DNA from: JBOHDX01 sp050700835
GTDB lineage: Bacteria > Actinomycetota > Actinomycetes > Propionibacteriales > Nocardioidaceae
Direction of reading: 5' to 3'
Length of the DNA: 53,289 nt
NCBI GenBank assembly: GCA_050700835.1
Contig: JBOHDX010000068.1
Coordinates: forward strand, 1-53,289
Position numbers and translations under genes: made by a program. This document shows positions 42,465-50,064 of the stretch, piece after piece; position 1 is the first letter of the stretch, and every line of letters starts with the position of its first letter. Below the pieces are notes generated by a model. The model worked only from the letters and a program-made list of their open reading frames with translations. It did not search any database and was not told the origin of the DNA.

Positions 42465-44110
42465 GTGGCGTGGACGGCGTCGCGCTCGCCGTCTTCATCG
42501 CGCTCTTCCTGGTCGTCACGGTCATGGGCTTCCTGGCCGCGCGCTGGCAGCGTGCTCCGCACCTGGACAGCCTCGACGAGTGGGGTCTGGGCGGTCGCGG
42601 CTTCGGCAGCTTCATCGCGTGGTTCCTGATCGGTGGCGACCTCTACACGGCGTACACCTTCGTCGCGGTTCCCGCTCTGTTGTACGCCGGCAACTCCATC
42701 GGGTTCTTCGCGGTGCCCTACACGATCATCGTGTACCCGATCATCTTCGTGTTCATGCCGCGGCTGTGGTCGGTGTCGCACCGACACGGCTATGTGACGC
42801 CGGCCGACTTCGTGCAGGGCCGCTACGGCTCGAGAGGCCTGTCGCTGGCGGTCGCGTTCACCGGGATCCTCGCCACGATGCCCTACATCGCCCTGCAGCT
42901 GGTCGGGATCCAGGTGGTGCTCCAGGTGATGGGGATCGGCAACTCGTCCAGCTCGTCGTTCGTGGCCACGGACCTGCCGCTGCTGATCGCGTTCGCCATC
43001 CTGGCGGCCTACACCTACTCGTCGGGGTTGCGCGCGCCGGCTCTCATCGCGTTCGTCAAGGACACGCTGATCTACCTGGTGATCATCGTCGCGGTGATCT
43101 ACCTTCCGATCCACCTCGGCGGCTGGGACCACATCTTCGGAGCCGCCCAGACGAAGATCAACTCCGCCAACACGGCGGCGGGCAAGCCGGTCGCCGGACT
43201 GTTCCCCGGCCCCACGTCCGAGTGGGCGTACGGGTCGTTGGCGCTCGGCTCGGCGCTTGCGCTGTTCATGTACCCGCACTCGGTGACCGGCGTCCTGTCC
43301 ACCAAGAGCCGCCGTGTGATCCGCCGCAACGCGGCGATGCTGCCGGCGTACTCCTTCCTGCTCGGGCTGCTCGCGCTGCTGGGCTACGTCGCGATCGCCG
43401 CCGGTGTGAACGTCACCAACGCGAACCAGGCCATCCCGGCGTTGTTCCGGCTGGAGTTCCCGAGCTGGTTCGCCGGCATCGCGTTCGCGGCGATCGCGAT
43501 CGGGGCCCTGGTGCCGGCGGCGATCATGTCGATCGCGGCGGCGAACCTGTGGACCCGCAACGTCTACCGGGCATTCATCCGGCCCGACGCGACCCCCAAG
43601 CAGGAGGCCCAGCAGGCCAAGATCGCGTCGCTGCTGGTCAAGCTCGGCGCTTTGATCTTCATCATCGCGCTGCCCAAGGAGTTCGCGATCAACCTGCAGC
43701 TGCTGGGCGGGGTGTGGATCCTGCAGACGTTGCCGACGCTCGTGATCGGGCTCTACACCCGCTGGCTGCACCGCTGGGCGCTGCTCGCCGGGTGGGCGGT
43801 CGGGATGGTCTACGGCACCGTCGTGGCGTACCAGCAGCCGAGCCCGACCAAGGCGGACGTCCATCACTTCGGCAGCTCGGTGGCGACCCCGAACCTGTTC
43901 GGTTGGACGCTCACGCAGGACAAGGTCTACATCGCGGTGACGGCGGTGGTGCTGAACCTGATCGTGTGCCTGGTGGCCACTCTGCTGCTGCGTTCGGGCA
44001 ACGTGTCTGGTGGCACCGACGAGACCTCGCCCGGGGACTACGTCGTCGACAGCGGCGACCCGCGCGTCGCGACGACGCCCGAGCAGGCAGCGGGAGTCGT
44101 CGCAGGCTGA
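42461..44110 (+). CDS. Sodium:solute symporter, MctP-type monocarboxylate transporter
   Basis: Polytopic membrane protein of 549 residues with about 13 helices, SSS family. The start is VDGVALAVFIALFLVVTVMGFLAARW, and WGLGGRGFGSFIAWFLIGGDLYTAYTFVAVPALLYAGNSIGFFAVPYTI is typical of the substrate-facing helices; AYTYSSGLRAPALIAFVKDTLIYLVIIVAVIYLPI follows. With DUF3311 it probably imports pyruvate, lactate, acetate or propionate with Na+ or H+. The C-terminal tail is hydrophilic. The ThDP enzyme gene follows after 26 bases, but with its own leaderless promoter. Confidence 0.92.
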   Translation: MSGVDGVALAVFIALFLVVTVMGFLAARWQRAPHLDSLDEWGLGGRGFGSFIAWFLIGGDLYTAYTFVAVPALLYAGNSIGFFAVPYTIIVYPIIFVFMPRLWSVSHRHGYVTPADFVQGRYGSRGLSLAVAFTGILATMPYIALQLVGIQVVLQVMGIGNSSSSSFVATDLPLLIAFAILAAYTYSSGLRAPALIAFVKDTLIYLVIIVAVIYLPIHLGGWDHIFGAAQTKINSANTAAGKPVAGLFPGPTSEWAYGSLALGSALALFMYPHSVTGVLSTKSRRVIRRNAAMLPAYSFLLGLLALLGYVAIAAGVNVTNANQAIPALFRLEFPSWFAGIAFAAIAIGALVPAAIMSIAAANLWTRNVYRAFIRPDATPKQEAQQAKIASLLVKLGALIFIIALPKEFAINLQLLGGVWILQTLPTLVIGLYTRWLHRWALLAGWAVGMVYGTVVAYQQPSPTKADVHHFGSSVATPNLFGWTLTQDKVYIAVTAVVLNLIVCLVATLLLRSGNVSGGTDETSPGDYVVDSGDPRVATTPEQAAGVVAG

Positions 44111-44124
44111 ATGCTACCGGCCGG

Positions 44125-44130
44125 TAGGGT
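44125..44130 (+). promoter_or_regulatory. -10 box (TAGGGT) of a leaderless promoter for the ThDP enzyme
   Basis: TAGGGT, TGTGGC, ATG at 44137. The nearby CTACCGGCCGGTAG (44114-44127) is a perfect 14-bp palindrome that overlaps the box, a potential repressor site. Confidence 0.65.
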
Positions 44131-44136
44131 TGTGGC

Positions 44137-45789
44137 ATGACGACAGACGAGGGCCACGGTGGCGACCACGCGCTCGCGGTGGCGAAGGCCCACGGCGTGG
44201 ACACGATGTTCACGTTGTCCGGCGCCCACGTGTTTCCGATGTACGACGCGGCGGTTCGGTCCGAGCCACCCGTCCGCCTCGTCGACGTGCGGCACGAGTC
44301 GACCGCGGTGTTCGCCGCCGAGGCGACCGGCAAGCTCAGCCGTACCCCTGGGATGGCGGTGCTGACGGCCGGCCCCGGCGTCACCAACGGCGTCAGTCCG
44401 ATCGCGCAGGCGCAGTTCGCCGGCTCCCCACTGGTCGTCCTGGGTGGCCGCGCGCCGACCCAGCGGTGGGGCACCGGCAGCCTGCAGGAGCTGGACCATC
44501 CCCCGATCCTTTCGCCCGTGACGAAGTACGCCGCCACCGCCGCCACCGTGGACGCCATCGCGAGCACGGTCGACCAGGCCTTCAGGGCCGCCGGCAGCTC
44601 CCACCGTGGGCCGGCGTTCGTCGACGTACCGATGGACCAGCTGTTCAGCCGCGCCGCGCTGCCGTCTGCGCCCTCGCGTGACGCCAGCGTGGTCGAACCG
44701 GACGAGGAGGCGCTCGGAGCGATCGCTGGGCTGCTCGCTGCGGCGGAGCGCCCCGTCATGGTGCTGGGCACCGACGTGTGGGCCGACCGCGCCGACGAGG
44801 CTGCCCGCCGCTTCGTCGGCGCGGTCGGAGTCCCCGTCGTGGCCAACGGCATGGGCCGCGGACTCGTGCCCCGCGGGCACCCGCTGCTGGCGACCAAGGC
44901 GCGTTCGACGGCGTTCGGCCAGTGCGACCTTGTCGTGGTCGTGGGAGCACCGCTCGACTTCCGGCTCGGTTACGGCTCGTTCGGGGGCAAGGACGACGCT
45001 CCGCAGGCAGCGGTCGTGCACATCGCGGACTCACGGGACCAGCTGGCCGGGCACGTTGCGCTCGCCGGGTCGGGCGCCGGCGACCTGACGCGGTGCCTCG
45101 ACACCGTGCAGGCAGCCTTCGAACGAGCACCGAGTCGACCGGACTGGAAGCCTTGGGTGGCACGCCTTCAGGCCGAGGTCGCCGCCGCCGCGGCCCGTGA
45201 CGCCGAGCTGCTGGCCTCCGACGCCGACCCCATCCACCCGGCCCGCATCTACGGTGAGCTGCTGCCCCGGTTGGCTGAGGACGCGATCGTGATCGGGGAC
45301 GGAGGCGACTTCGTGTCGTTCGCCGGCAAATACGTCGAACCCAGTCGACCCGGCGGATGGCTCGACCCTGGCCCGTACGGCTGCCTCGGGGCCGGCATGG
45401 GCGCAGCCATCGCGGCCCGGGTCGCCCGGCCCAGCAGTCAGGTCGTCGTGCTGTTCGGCGACGGTGCCGTCGGGATGTCGCTGATGGACGTCGACAGCCT
45501 GGTGCGACACAAGCTGCCCGTCGTCATGGTCGTCGGCAACAACTCCTCTTGGGCGTTGGAGAAGCACCCGATGCAGTTTCTGTACGGCTACGACGTGGTA
45601 GCCGACCTCGCGCCGCAGACCCGCTACGACCAGGTGGTCCAGGCGCTCGGCGGGGACGGCGAGATGGTCAGCGACCCTCGAGAGATCGGCCCGGCGCTCG
45701 ACCGCGCGTTCGCCTCCGACCTGCCGTACCTCGTCAATGTGATGACCGACCCCGCCGTGGCGTACCCCCGCAGCACGACGGGTGTCTGA
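44137..45789 (+). CDS. Thiamine diphosphate enzyme, acetolactate synthase-like
   Basis: ThDP-dependent enzyme of 550 residues, three-domain pyruvate-oxidase fold. The catalytic Glu is in VDVRHESTAVFAAEATGKLSRTPGMAVLTAGPGVTNG (near residue 50); the cofactor motif is VVVLFGDGAVGMSLMDVDSLVRHKLPVVMVVGNNSSWALEKHP (GDG...NN). The middle domain (RPVMVLGTDVWADRADEAARRFVGAVGVPVVA) is complete. It is like the putative acetolactate synthases of Actinobacteria, but the residues for true IlvB function cannot be judged, and 2-hydroxyacyl-CoA lyase or other 2-oxoacid activity is possible. A leaderless promoter precedes it. Confidence 0.85.
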   Translation: MTTDEGHGGDHALAVAKAHGVDTMFTLSGAHVFPMYDAAVRSEPPVRLVDVRHESTAVFAAEATGKLSRTPGMAVLTAGPGVTNGVSPIAQAQFAGSPLVVLGGRAPTQRWGTGSLQELDHPPILSPVTKYAATAATVDAIASTVDQAFRAAGSSHRGPAFVDVPMDQLFSRAALPSAPSRDASVVEPDEEALGAIAGLLAAAERPVMVLGTDVWADRADEAARRFVGAVGVPVVANGMGRGLVPRGHPLLATKARSTAFGQCDLVVVVGAPLDFRLGYGSFGGKDDAPQAAVVHIADSRDQLAGHVALAGSGAGDLTRCLDTVQAAFERAPSRPDWKPWVARLQAEVAAAAARDAELLASDADPIHPARIYGELLPRLAEDAIVIGDGGDFVSFAGKYVEPSRPGGWLDPGPYGCLGAGMGAAIAARVARPSSQVVVLFGDGAVGMSLMDVDSLVRHKLPVVMVVGNNSSWALEKHPMQFLYGYDVVADLAPQTRYDQVVQALGGDGEMVSDPREIGPALDRAFASDLPYLVNVMTDPAVAYPRSTTGV

Positions 45790-45800
45790 CCCGCGCGCCA

Positions 45801-45860
45801 CAGTGATCGGCAGTGATCCACGGTGATCCACAATGACCCACAATGACCCACAATGACGTG
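45801..45860. repeat. Six 10-bp tandem repeats (CARTGAYCCA) around the GNAT gene start
   Basis: Decamers at 45801, 45811, 45821, 45831, 45841 and 45851: CAGTGATCGG, CAGTGATCCA, CGGTGATCCA, CAATGACCCA twice, CAATGACGTG. The spacing equals one helical turn. The last three supply ATG triplets in three different frames. Confidence 0.92.
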
Positions 45861-46355
45861 GTGACGACCTCGATGACGCTCCGGCTGGCCGAGCCGGCCG
45901 AGTTCGGCGCTGCCGGCGAGGTCACCGAGGCGGCGTACCGTGCCGACGGTGTCCTCGGCCATGACGACTACGCCGAGACCCTGCGCAACGCCGCCGATCG
46001 GGCGAAGCGTGCCGAGCTGATCGTGGCGGTCGACGGTGGGAAGGTGCTCGGCACCGTCACGTTCTGCCCGCCGGGGTCGCCTTACCGTGAGCTCGCGCAC
46101 GATGACTCCGAAGGCGAGTTCCGGATGCTCGCGGTGGCGCCGTCGGCGCGTCGGCAGGGCGTGGCACGGGCCCTCGTCGAGTGCTGTTTGGACCGGTCAC
46201 GTGCGCTCGGCCAGACGTCGATGGTCCTGTGCAGCGCTGCCTCGATGTCCGGTGCGCACGCGCTGTACGCGTCGATGGGCTTCACCCGGGTCCCCGAGCT
46301 CGACTGGTGCCCGGTCCCCTCGGTCGAGCTGCTCGGCTTCCATCTCGCCCTCTGA
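45843..46355 (+). CDS. GNAT family N-acetyltransferase
   Basis: Acetyl-CoA-dependent acetyltransferase of up to 170 residues. Motif A is EFRMLAVAPSARRQGVARALVECCLDRSRALGQ, and motif B is SAHALYASMGFTRVPELDW-like (SGAHALYASMGFTRVPELDW). The start is unsettled: ATG 45843 lies in the 10-bp repeat tract, GTG 45858 and 45861 are in frame, and ATG 45873 (MTLRLAEPAEFGAAGEVT) fits best with homologues. No Shine-Dalgarno sequence is visible. The substrate is unknown. Confidence 0.88.
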   Translation: MTHNDVVTTSMTLRLAEPAEFGAAGEVTEAAYRADGVLGHDDYAETLRNAADRAKRAELIVAVDGGKVLGTVTFCPPGSPYRELAHDDSEGEFRMLAVAPSARRQGVARALVECCLDRSRALGQTSMVLCSAASMSGAHALYASMGFTRVPELDWCPVPSVELLGFHLAL

Positions 46356-46356
46356 C

Positions 46357-46466
46357 CATCCGCGGGTTTCGGACCGCCCATCCGCGGGTTTCGGTCCGCC
46401 CATCCGCGGGTTTCGGACCGCTCATCCGCGGGTTTCGGACCGCCCATCCGCGGGTTTCGGACCGCT
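46357..46466. repeat. Array A: five 22-bp tandem repeats after the GNAT gene
   Basis: Units start at 46357, 46379, 46401, 46423 and 46445 and read CATCCGCGGGTTTCGGACCG plus two bases. Only one internal base (A/T) and the last base vary. The array starts one base after the GNAT stop and ends just before the GAGAAGGAG of the thioesterase gene. Confidence 0.95.
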
Positions 46467-46484
46467 CGAGAAGGAGTAGCAACC

Positions 46485-46871
46485 ATGCCCCTGATCTCCG
46501 CAGCGACGTTGCACTTCACCGTCGGCGACGCTGACACCGCCATATCTGTCGGAAGCGGCGACCTGCCGGTGCTGGCGACGCCACGCTTGTTGGCCTGGTG
46601 CGAAGCCGCCACCTGCGTGGCCGTGCACGGGCAGGTGCCCGCCGGATCAGCCACAGTCGGCACGCGAATCGTGCTCGAACACCTCGCCGCGAGTGCGGTC
46701 GGTCGGGAGCTCACCGTCACCGCTTCACTCGTGCACACGGACGGCCGGCTGTTGCGCTTTGAGGTAGTCGCCACGCACAGCGCGGGCCCCGACGCGGGCA
46801 CGGTCGTGTGCCACGGCGAAGTGACGCGGGTCGCCGTCGATCGACAGCGCTTCATGACGCGGCTCAACTGA
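46485..46871 (+). CDS. FlK-like hotdog thioesterase
   Basis: Hotdog-fold protein of 128 residues. The sequence GSGDLPVLATPRLLAWCEAATCVAV and ATVGTRIVLEHLAASAVGRELTVTASL match the fluoroacetyl-CoA thioesterase family. Thr32, Glu40 and His66 have the same spacing as the catalytic Thr42, Glu50 and His76 of FlK (from memory). Most actinobacterial members are general acyl-CoA thioesterases, so fluoroacetate is not implied. GAAGGAG is 10 bases before the ATG. It is flanked by arrays A and B. Confidence 0.87.
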   Translation: MPLISAATLHFTVGDADTAISVGSGDLPVLATPRLLAWCEAATCVAVHGQVPAGSATVGTRIVLEHLAASAVGRELTVTASLVHTDGRLLRFEVVATHSAGPDAGTVVCHGEVTRVAVDRQRFMTRLN

Positions 46872-46962
46872 CGAGGCGACGCGGTGCGACGCAGGCGGAG
46901 GATTCGGGTGCAGCGCAGAGACCTGCGAGAATGCCGGCATACCGACGTGTCGAGGAGGATCA

Positions 46963-47037
46963 ATGAGCAAGAAGGGCCGCAAGCGCAGCGCCCGCCGCAA
47001 GAACAAGGCGAACCACGGCAAGCGCCCAAACGCGTGA
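46963..47037 (+). CDS. Ribosomal protein bL37
   Basis: A 24-residue, highly basic protein, MSKKGRKRSARRKN followed by KANHGKRPNA. It matches the small actinobacterial 50S protein bL37 (mycobacterial form ends ANHGKRPNA, from memory). It has a strong ribosome binding site (GAGGAGGAT) six bases before the ATG. It lies between the thioesterase gene and array B. The gene is easily missed for its size. Confidence 0.92.
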   Translation: MSKKGRKRSARRKNKANHGKRPNA

Positions 47038-47126
47038 GTCGGCACCACCGGGGCCCCGACCTGGAACGGTCCGGGGCACCTGTCGCGTACCGGGGCGGCA
47101 GCAGGCCCCACTGATCGGCAGGCAGA

Positions 47127-47236
47127 AACCCGCGGACCGGCGCGCCAAAACCCGCGGACCGCCGGGCCAGAACCCGCGGACCGCCGGGCCAGAACCCGCG
47201 GATCGCCGGGCCAGAACCCGCGGATCGGCGGTTAGC
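47127..47236. repeat. Array B: five 22-bp tandem repeats, inverted relative to array A
   Basis: Cores AACCCGCGGAYCG start at 47127, 47149, 47171, 47193 and 47215, exactly 22 bp apart. The reverse complement of the array A unit contains AAACCCGCGGATG, so the two arrays share a core in opposite orientations. The last unit overlaps the rsrA stop codon. Confidence 0.93.
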
Positions 47237-47510
47237 GGGAGGTGTCGAGGTCGGTGATGGTGACTTGGACCTGACGGATCGACAGGAGTACGCGGTCGCG
47301 CAGCGGCTGCGGCGCCGACTCGGAGCAGGACCGGGCCACCAGGTCCTTGACCATCCGCTCGAGGTCGAACTTCGTCAGGCACGGCGCACACTCGTCGAGG
47401 TGCTGCCGGATCTCCGCGCAGCTCGCGTCGTCGATCTCCTGGTCGATGAAGAGGTAGAGGTCGCCGAGGATCTCGGCACAGTCATGCTTGTGGGGCTTCC
47501 CGCAGCTCAT
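47232..47510 (-). CDS. rsrA: Mycothiol-system anti-sigma factor RsrA
   Basis: Zinc-binding redox anti-sigma factor (ZAS) of 92 residues that holds SigR until thiol oxidation releases it. The zinc motif H-x3-C-x2-C is HLDECAPC (around residues 37-44), with an upstream HDC near residue 9 and another Cys at CAEIRQ (residue 31). SCGKPHKHDCAEILGDLYLFIDQEID is typical of RsrA. It overlaps the sigR stop by ATGA, so the pair is co-translated. Its stop codon lies in the last unit of array B. Confidence 0.95.
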   Translation of the reverse strand: MSCGKPHKHDCAEILGDLYLFIDQEIDDASCAEIRQHLDECAPCLTKFDLERMVKDLVARSCSESAPQPLRDRVLLSIRQVQVTITDLDTSR

Positions 47511-48199
47511 GATCCAGAACCTCCGGCGGTGCCGACGAGTCCCCGGCCACGCGCGTAGTCCGACAACAGCTCCCGCAGCTGCCGCCGACCCCGGTGCAGG
47601 CGCGACATCACGGTGCCGATGGGCGTACCCATGATCTCCGCGATGTCCTTGTAGGGGAATCCCTCCACGTCGGCCAGATAGACCGCGAGCCGGAAGTCCT
47701 CCGGGAGCTGTTGGAGCGCGTCCTTGACGTCGCTGTCGGGAAGGTGCTCCAGCGCCTCCATCTCGGCGGACTTGAGGCCGACCGACGTGTGCGACTCGGC
47801 GGACGCGATCTGCCAGTCCTCGATCTCCTCGGTCATGTGCTGCTGGGGCTGGCGTTGCTTCTTGCGGTACGTGTTGATGTAGGTGTTGGTGAGAATGCGG
47901 TAGAGCCAGGCCTTCAGGTTGGTACCCGGCTTGAACTGGTGGAAGGCGCTGAACGCCTTGGCGTAGGTCTCCTGAACCAGGTCCTCAGCGTCCTGCGGGC
48001 TTCGCGTCATGCGCAGGCCCGCGGAGTAGAGCTGGTCGATCATCGGGAGGGCGTCGCGCTCGAACCGTGCGGCGCGCTGCTCTGGTGTCTCGGCGGCCAG
48101 CAGCTCGGCGCCCTCAAGCACGGCACCGTCCGGCTCCGAACCGTCGAGCTCCGAACCGTCGGTCTCGGCTCGCGAAACGTTCTTCGTGTCCTCACTCAT
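47507..48199 (-). CDS. sigR: ECF sigma factor SigR (thiol-oxidative stress)
   Basis: ECF sigma factor of 230 residues. Region 2 has FERDALPMIDQLYSAGLRMTRSPQDAEDLVQETYAKAFSAFHQFKPGTNLKAWLYRILTNTYINTYRKKQRQP, and region 4 has LPEDFRLAVYLADVEGFPYKDIAEIMGTPIGTVMSRLHRGRRQLRELLSDYA. The N-terminal ~45 residues are a repetitive acidic tract (DGSELDGSEPDGAVLEGAELL). ATG 48199 has TAGGCT eight bases upstream and no ribosome binding site. The frame stays open upstream to GTG 48364, 55 codons more, reminiscent of the longer SigR' isoform of Streptomyces. Confidence 0.94.
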   Translation of the reverse strand: MSEDTKNVSRAETDGSELDGSEPDGAVLEGAELLAAETPEQRAARFERDALPMIDQLYSAGLRMTRSPQDAEDLVQETYAKAFSAFHQFKPGTNLKAWLYRILTNTYINTYRKKQRQPQQHMTEEIEDWQIASAESHTSVGLKSAEMEALEHLPDSDVKDALQQLPEDFRLAVYLADVEGFPYKDIAEIMGTPIGTVMSRLHRGRRQLRELLSDYARGRGLVGTAGGSGS

Positions 48200-48207
48200 C
48201 GCCACCC

Positions 48208-48213
48208 AGCCTA
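48208..48213 (-). promoter_or_regulatory. -10-like box (TAGGCT) close to the sigR start
   Basis: Minus strand: TAGGCT, eight bases, ATG at 48199. The transcript would have a leader of only one or two bases. A SigR-type GGAAT/GTT promoter was not recognised. Confidence 0.4.
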
Positions 48214-48391
48214 CCGGGGCAGTGCGACGGTCCCGCCGGCTCCCGCGGTCCGTGAGCCAGCCGTACGTCACGGCACCCGGTCGATCGAGGCGCATCGTCA
48301 GCACGAACATCCTCCATCGCTCCGAAACGGTGCCGGCTGCCCGCTGCCGGCTTACGGAGACCACAACCTCTGCACCCAGCCGGATGTTCCC

Positions 48392-49024
48392 CTACCGGCG
48401 GAGGCGGCGCCTGATCCACGCGGCCACTGCCTCGACCACGACGTGGTATGCCTCGACCTGGCTGAGGCCGGCACCAGCGGGGACCGAGAAGGAGTGATCC
48501 GCCTGCGGCACCGTGACCAGCGGGAGATGCAGCGGGAACTCGGCCGGCGTCCCGAACGTGTCGCGCTCGCCTTGCACGACCAGGGTGCGCAAGGACGTCC
48601 CGAGCAGCTCGTCGACCCGCGAGCGTTCCGGACGCCCGGGTGGATGCAGTGGGAAGGCCAACGTGACCACGCCGACGCCACCGAGGCCGCGTGCCGTGCG
48701 GCAGGCGACTCGGGCACCGGCACTGCGACCCCCGACGAACATCGGGGTCTGCGGCCGGATCTTGTTGACGACGGCGCAGAAGCCCTCGTCGAGGATCCGT
48801 GGGGACGGCGCGATCCGCTTGCCGGCAAGGCGCCACGGCTGTTCGACCAGCGCGACGGAGATGCCCTGAGGTGGCAGCACTCGCGAGAGCAGGTCGAGCT
48901 CCGGGGCATCGATCCCGCCACCGGCCCCGTGGGTGAGCACGAGGGTCGCCCACGGGTTGACGGAGCGGCGCTGCAGCAGCCTCCCCGGCCCGTGTGGTGT
49001 GTCGATGATCCGACGATCAGGCAT
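48392..49024 (-). CDS. KANL3/Tex30-like alpha/beta hydrolase
   Basis: Protein of 210 residues with the alpha/beta hydrolase core: ATLVLTHGAGGGIDAPELDLLSRVLPPQGI (oxyanion region), nucleophile Ser in FVGGRSAGARVACRTA (G-x-S-x-G-like GRSAG), acid Asp in VVQGERDTFGTP and His in PQADHSFSVPA. The family includes dienelactone hydrolase-like and Tex30 proteins; the substrate is unknown. It starts six bases after the SRAP gene and lies upstream of sigR on the same strand. Confidence 0.88.
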   Translation of the reverse strand: MPDRRIIDTPHGPGRLLQRRSVNPWATLVLTHGAGGGIDAPELDLLSRVLPPQGISVALVEQPWRLAGKRIAPSPRILDEGFCAVVNKIRPQTPMFVGGRSAGARVACRTARGLGGVGVVTLAFPLHPPGRPERSRVDELLGTSLRTLVVQGERDTFGTPAEFPLHLPLVTVPQADHSFSVPAGAGLSQVEAYHVVVEAVAAWIRRRLRR

Positions 49025-49030
49025 GTGTGC

Positions 49031-49789
49031 TCATGCGTGGCCCGATTCGTCCATCGGCAGCGGCTCACGAAGCTGCGGCCCGGCGTTGCGCACGTTGTTG
49101 ACCTCCGTGGAGACCGGGTACGCCTCGAGCCGGCCGGGAGCTGCCGGGATCAGCAGCCCGAGCAGCCTGTCGCGATCCGACTCGGCGGGGTCGAGCCACG
49201 CGGCGTACCGCTTCCGCTCGACGAGCAGAGGCATCCGGTCATGGATGTGCCCGAGGTCGTCCTCCGCGGACGTCGTCAGGACCGTGCACGTCCACCGGAA
49301 CGCCTCGGGGTCGTCGTCCTCGCGGGTCTTGTCCCGCCAGATCTCGTACAACCCCGCCATCGCGAGCACACCACCGTCACGGGGATGGATGTAGAACGGC
49401 TGCTTCACGGGCTTGCCGTTCTTGCCCAGCTGCTCGGTGGGGTACCACTCGTAGTAGCCGTCGGCCGGGATCAGGCACCGGCGTGCGGCGAACGCCCGAC
49501 GGTACGCCGGCTTGTCGGCCACCGTCTCCATCCGCGCGTTGATCATCTTGTTCCCGATCGAGGGGTTCTTCGCCCATGAGGGGACAAGACCCCAGCGAGT
49601 AAGGACCAGCCGGCGTACCGGTGCGGCGGCTCGATCGCCCCGTGGCGGCCGCTGCACGATCGTCGGGACCTCCTTGGTCGGGGCCACGTTGTAGTCCGGC
49701 TCCAACCGCTCCTTCACGTCGTCGATGTCGACCTCGAACTCCTCGACGAGGTCGTCAGCCGACCTGCTCGCCGCATAGCGCCCGCACAT
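49031..49789 (-). CDS. SRAP family protein (HMCES/YedK), abasic-site DNA-protein crosslinker
   Basis: SOS response-associated peptidase of 252 residues that covalently traps abasic sites in single-stranded DNA through Cys2. MCGRYAASRSADDL gives the catalytic Cys after Met removal; NVAPTKEVPTIV supplies the Asn, ADGYYEWYP the Glu, and GHIHDRMPLLV the His. ATG 49789 is fixed by the need for Cys at position 2; the upstream frame (MPMWKADS) is rejected. It is followed by the hydrolase gene after six bases. It is divergent from aspS, and the promoters share a 275-base region. Confidence 0.95.
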   Translation of the reverse strand: MCGRYAASRSADDLVEEFEVDIDDVKERLEPDYNVAPTKEVPTIVQRPPRGDRAAAPVRRLVLTRWGLVPSWAKNPSIGNKMINARMETVADKPAYRRAFAARRCLIPADGYYEWYPTEQLGKNGKPVKQPFYIHPRDGGVLAMAGLYEIWRDKTREDDDPEAFRWTCTVLTTSAEDDLGHIHDRMPLLVERKRYAAWLDPAESDRDRLLGLLIPAAPGRLEAYPVSTEVNNVRNAGPQLREPLPMDESGHA

Positions 49790-49816
49790 GGAGTCAGCCT
49801 TCCACATCGGCACCGC

Positions 49817-49822
49817 TAGACT
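49817..49822 (+). promoter_or_regulatory. -10 box (TAGACT) upstream of the T-box leader
   Basis: TAGACT fits TANNNT and would start transcription near 49830, just before Stem I of the T-box. No good -35 is seen. Confidence 0.5.
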
Positions 49823-49831
49823 CGGCCCGAT

Positions 49832-50058
49832 CGGCGCCGACGAAGACGAGTAGGCGCTCGACCCCGGGGCACAGAGATCCGCCGTTGCTGTGAAGGCGGA
49901 GCCCGGCCGAGCGGCGAAGACACTTCCGAGCCAGGTAAGTCAACGAGGTCGCACTCCCACGCGGGCAGACCCGCACGGGCACAGGGCGACGAAGGTGTGG
50001 TGGCACCGCGAGTTCCCGCTCGCCCACACCTCCCGGGTGCAGCTCGACCGAGGAGGTG
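49832..50058 (+). ncRNA. T-box riboswitch, Asp specifier (GAC), translational type
   Basis: Full T-box elements in order: kink-turn region (GGCGCCGACGAAG with CTTCCGAGCC), loop E AGTA (49849-49852), GCTCG/CGAGC stem (49856-49860, 49908-49912), AG bulge AGAGA, distal loop GTTGCTGTGAA between CCGCC and GGCGG, specifier GAA-GAC-A with GAC at 49919-49921, Stem III GCGGG/CCCGC (49951-49955, 49960-49964), and the T-box GTGGTGGCACCGCG ending 50010. The bulge TGGC would pair with a G73-CCA end, as in tRNA-Asp. Instead of a U-run terminator, CACCTCC (50027-50033) can pair with the ribosome binding site GGAGGTG (50052-50058), while GGTGTGG (49994-50000) competes for CCACACC. Confidence 0.9.
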
Positions 50059-50064
50059 CCGCTC

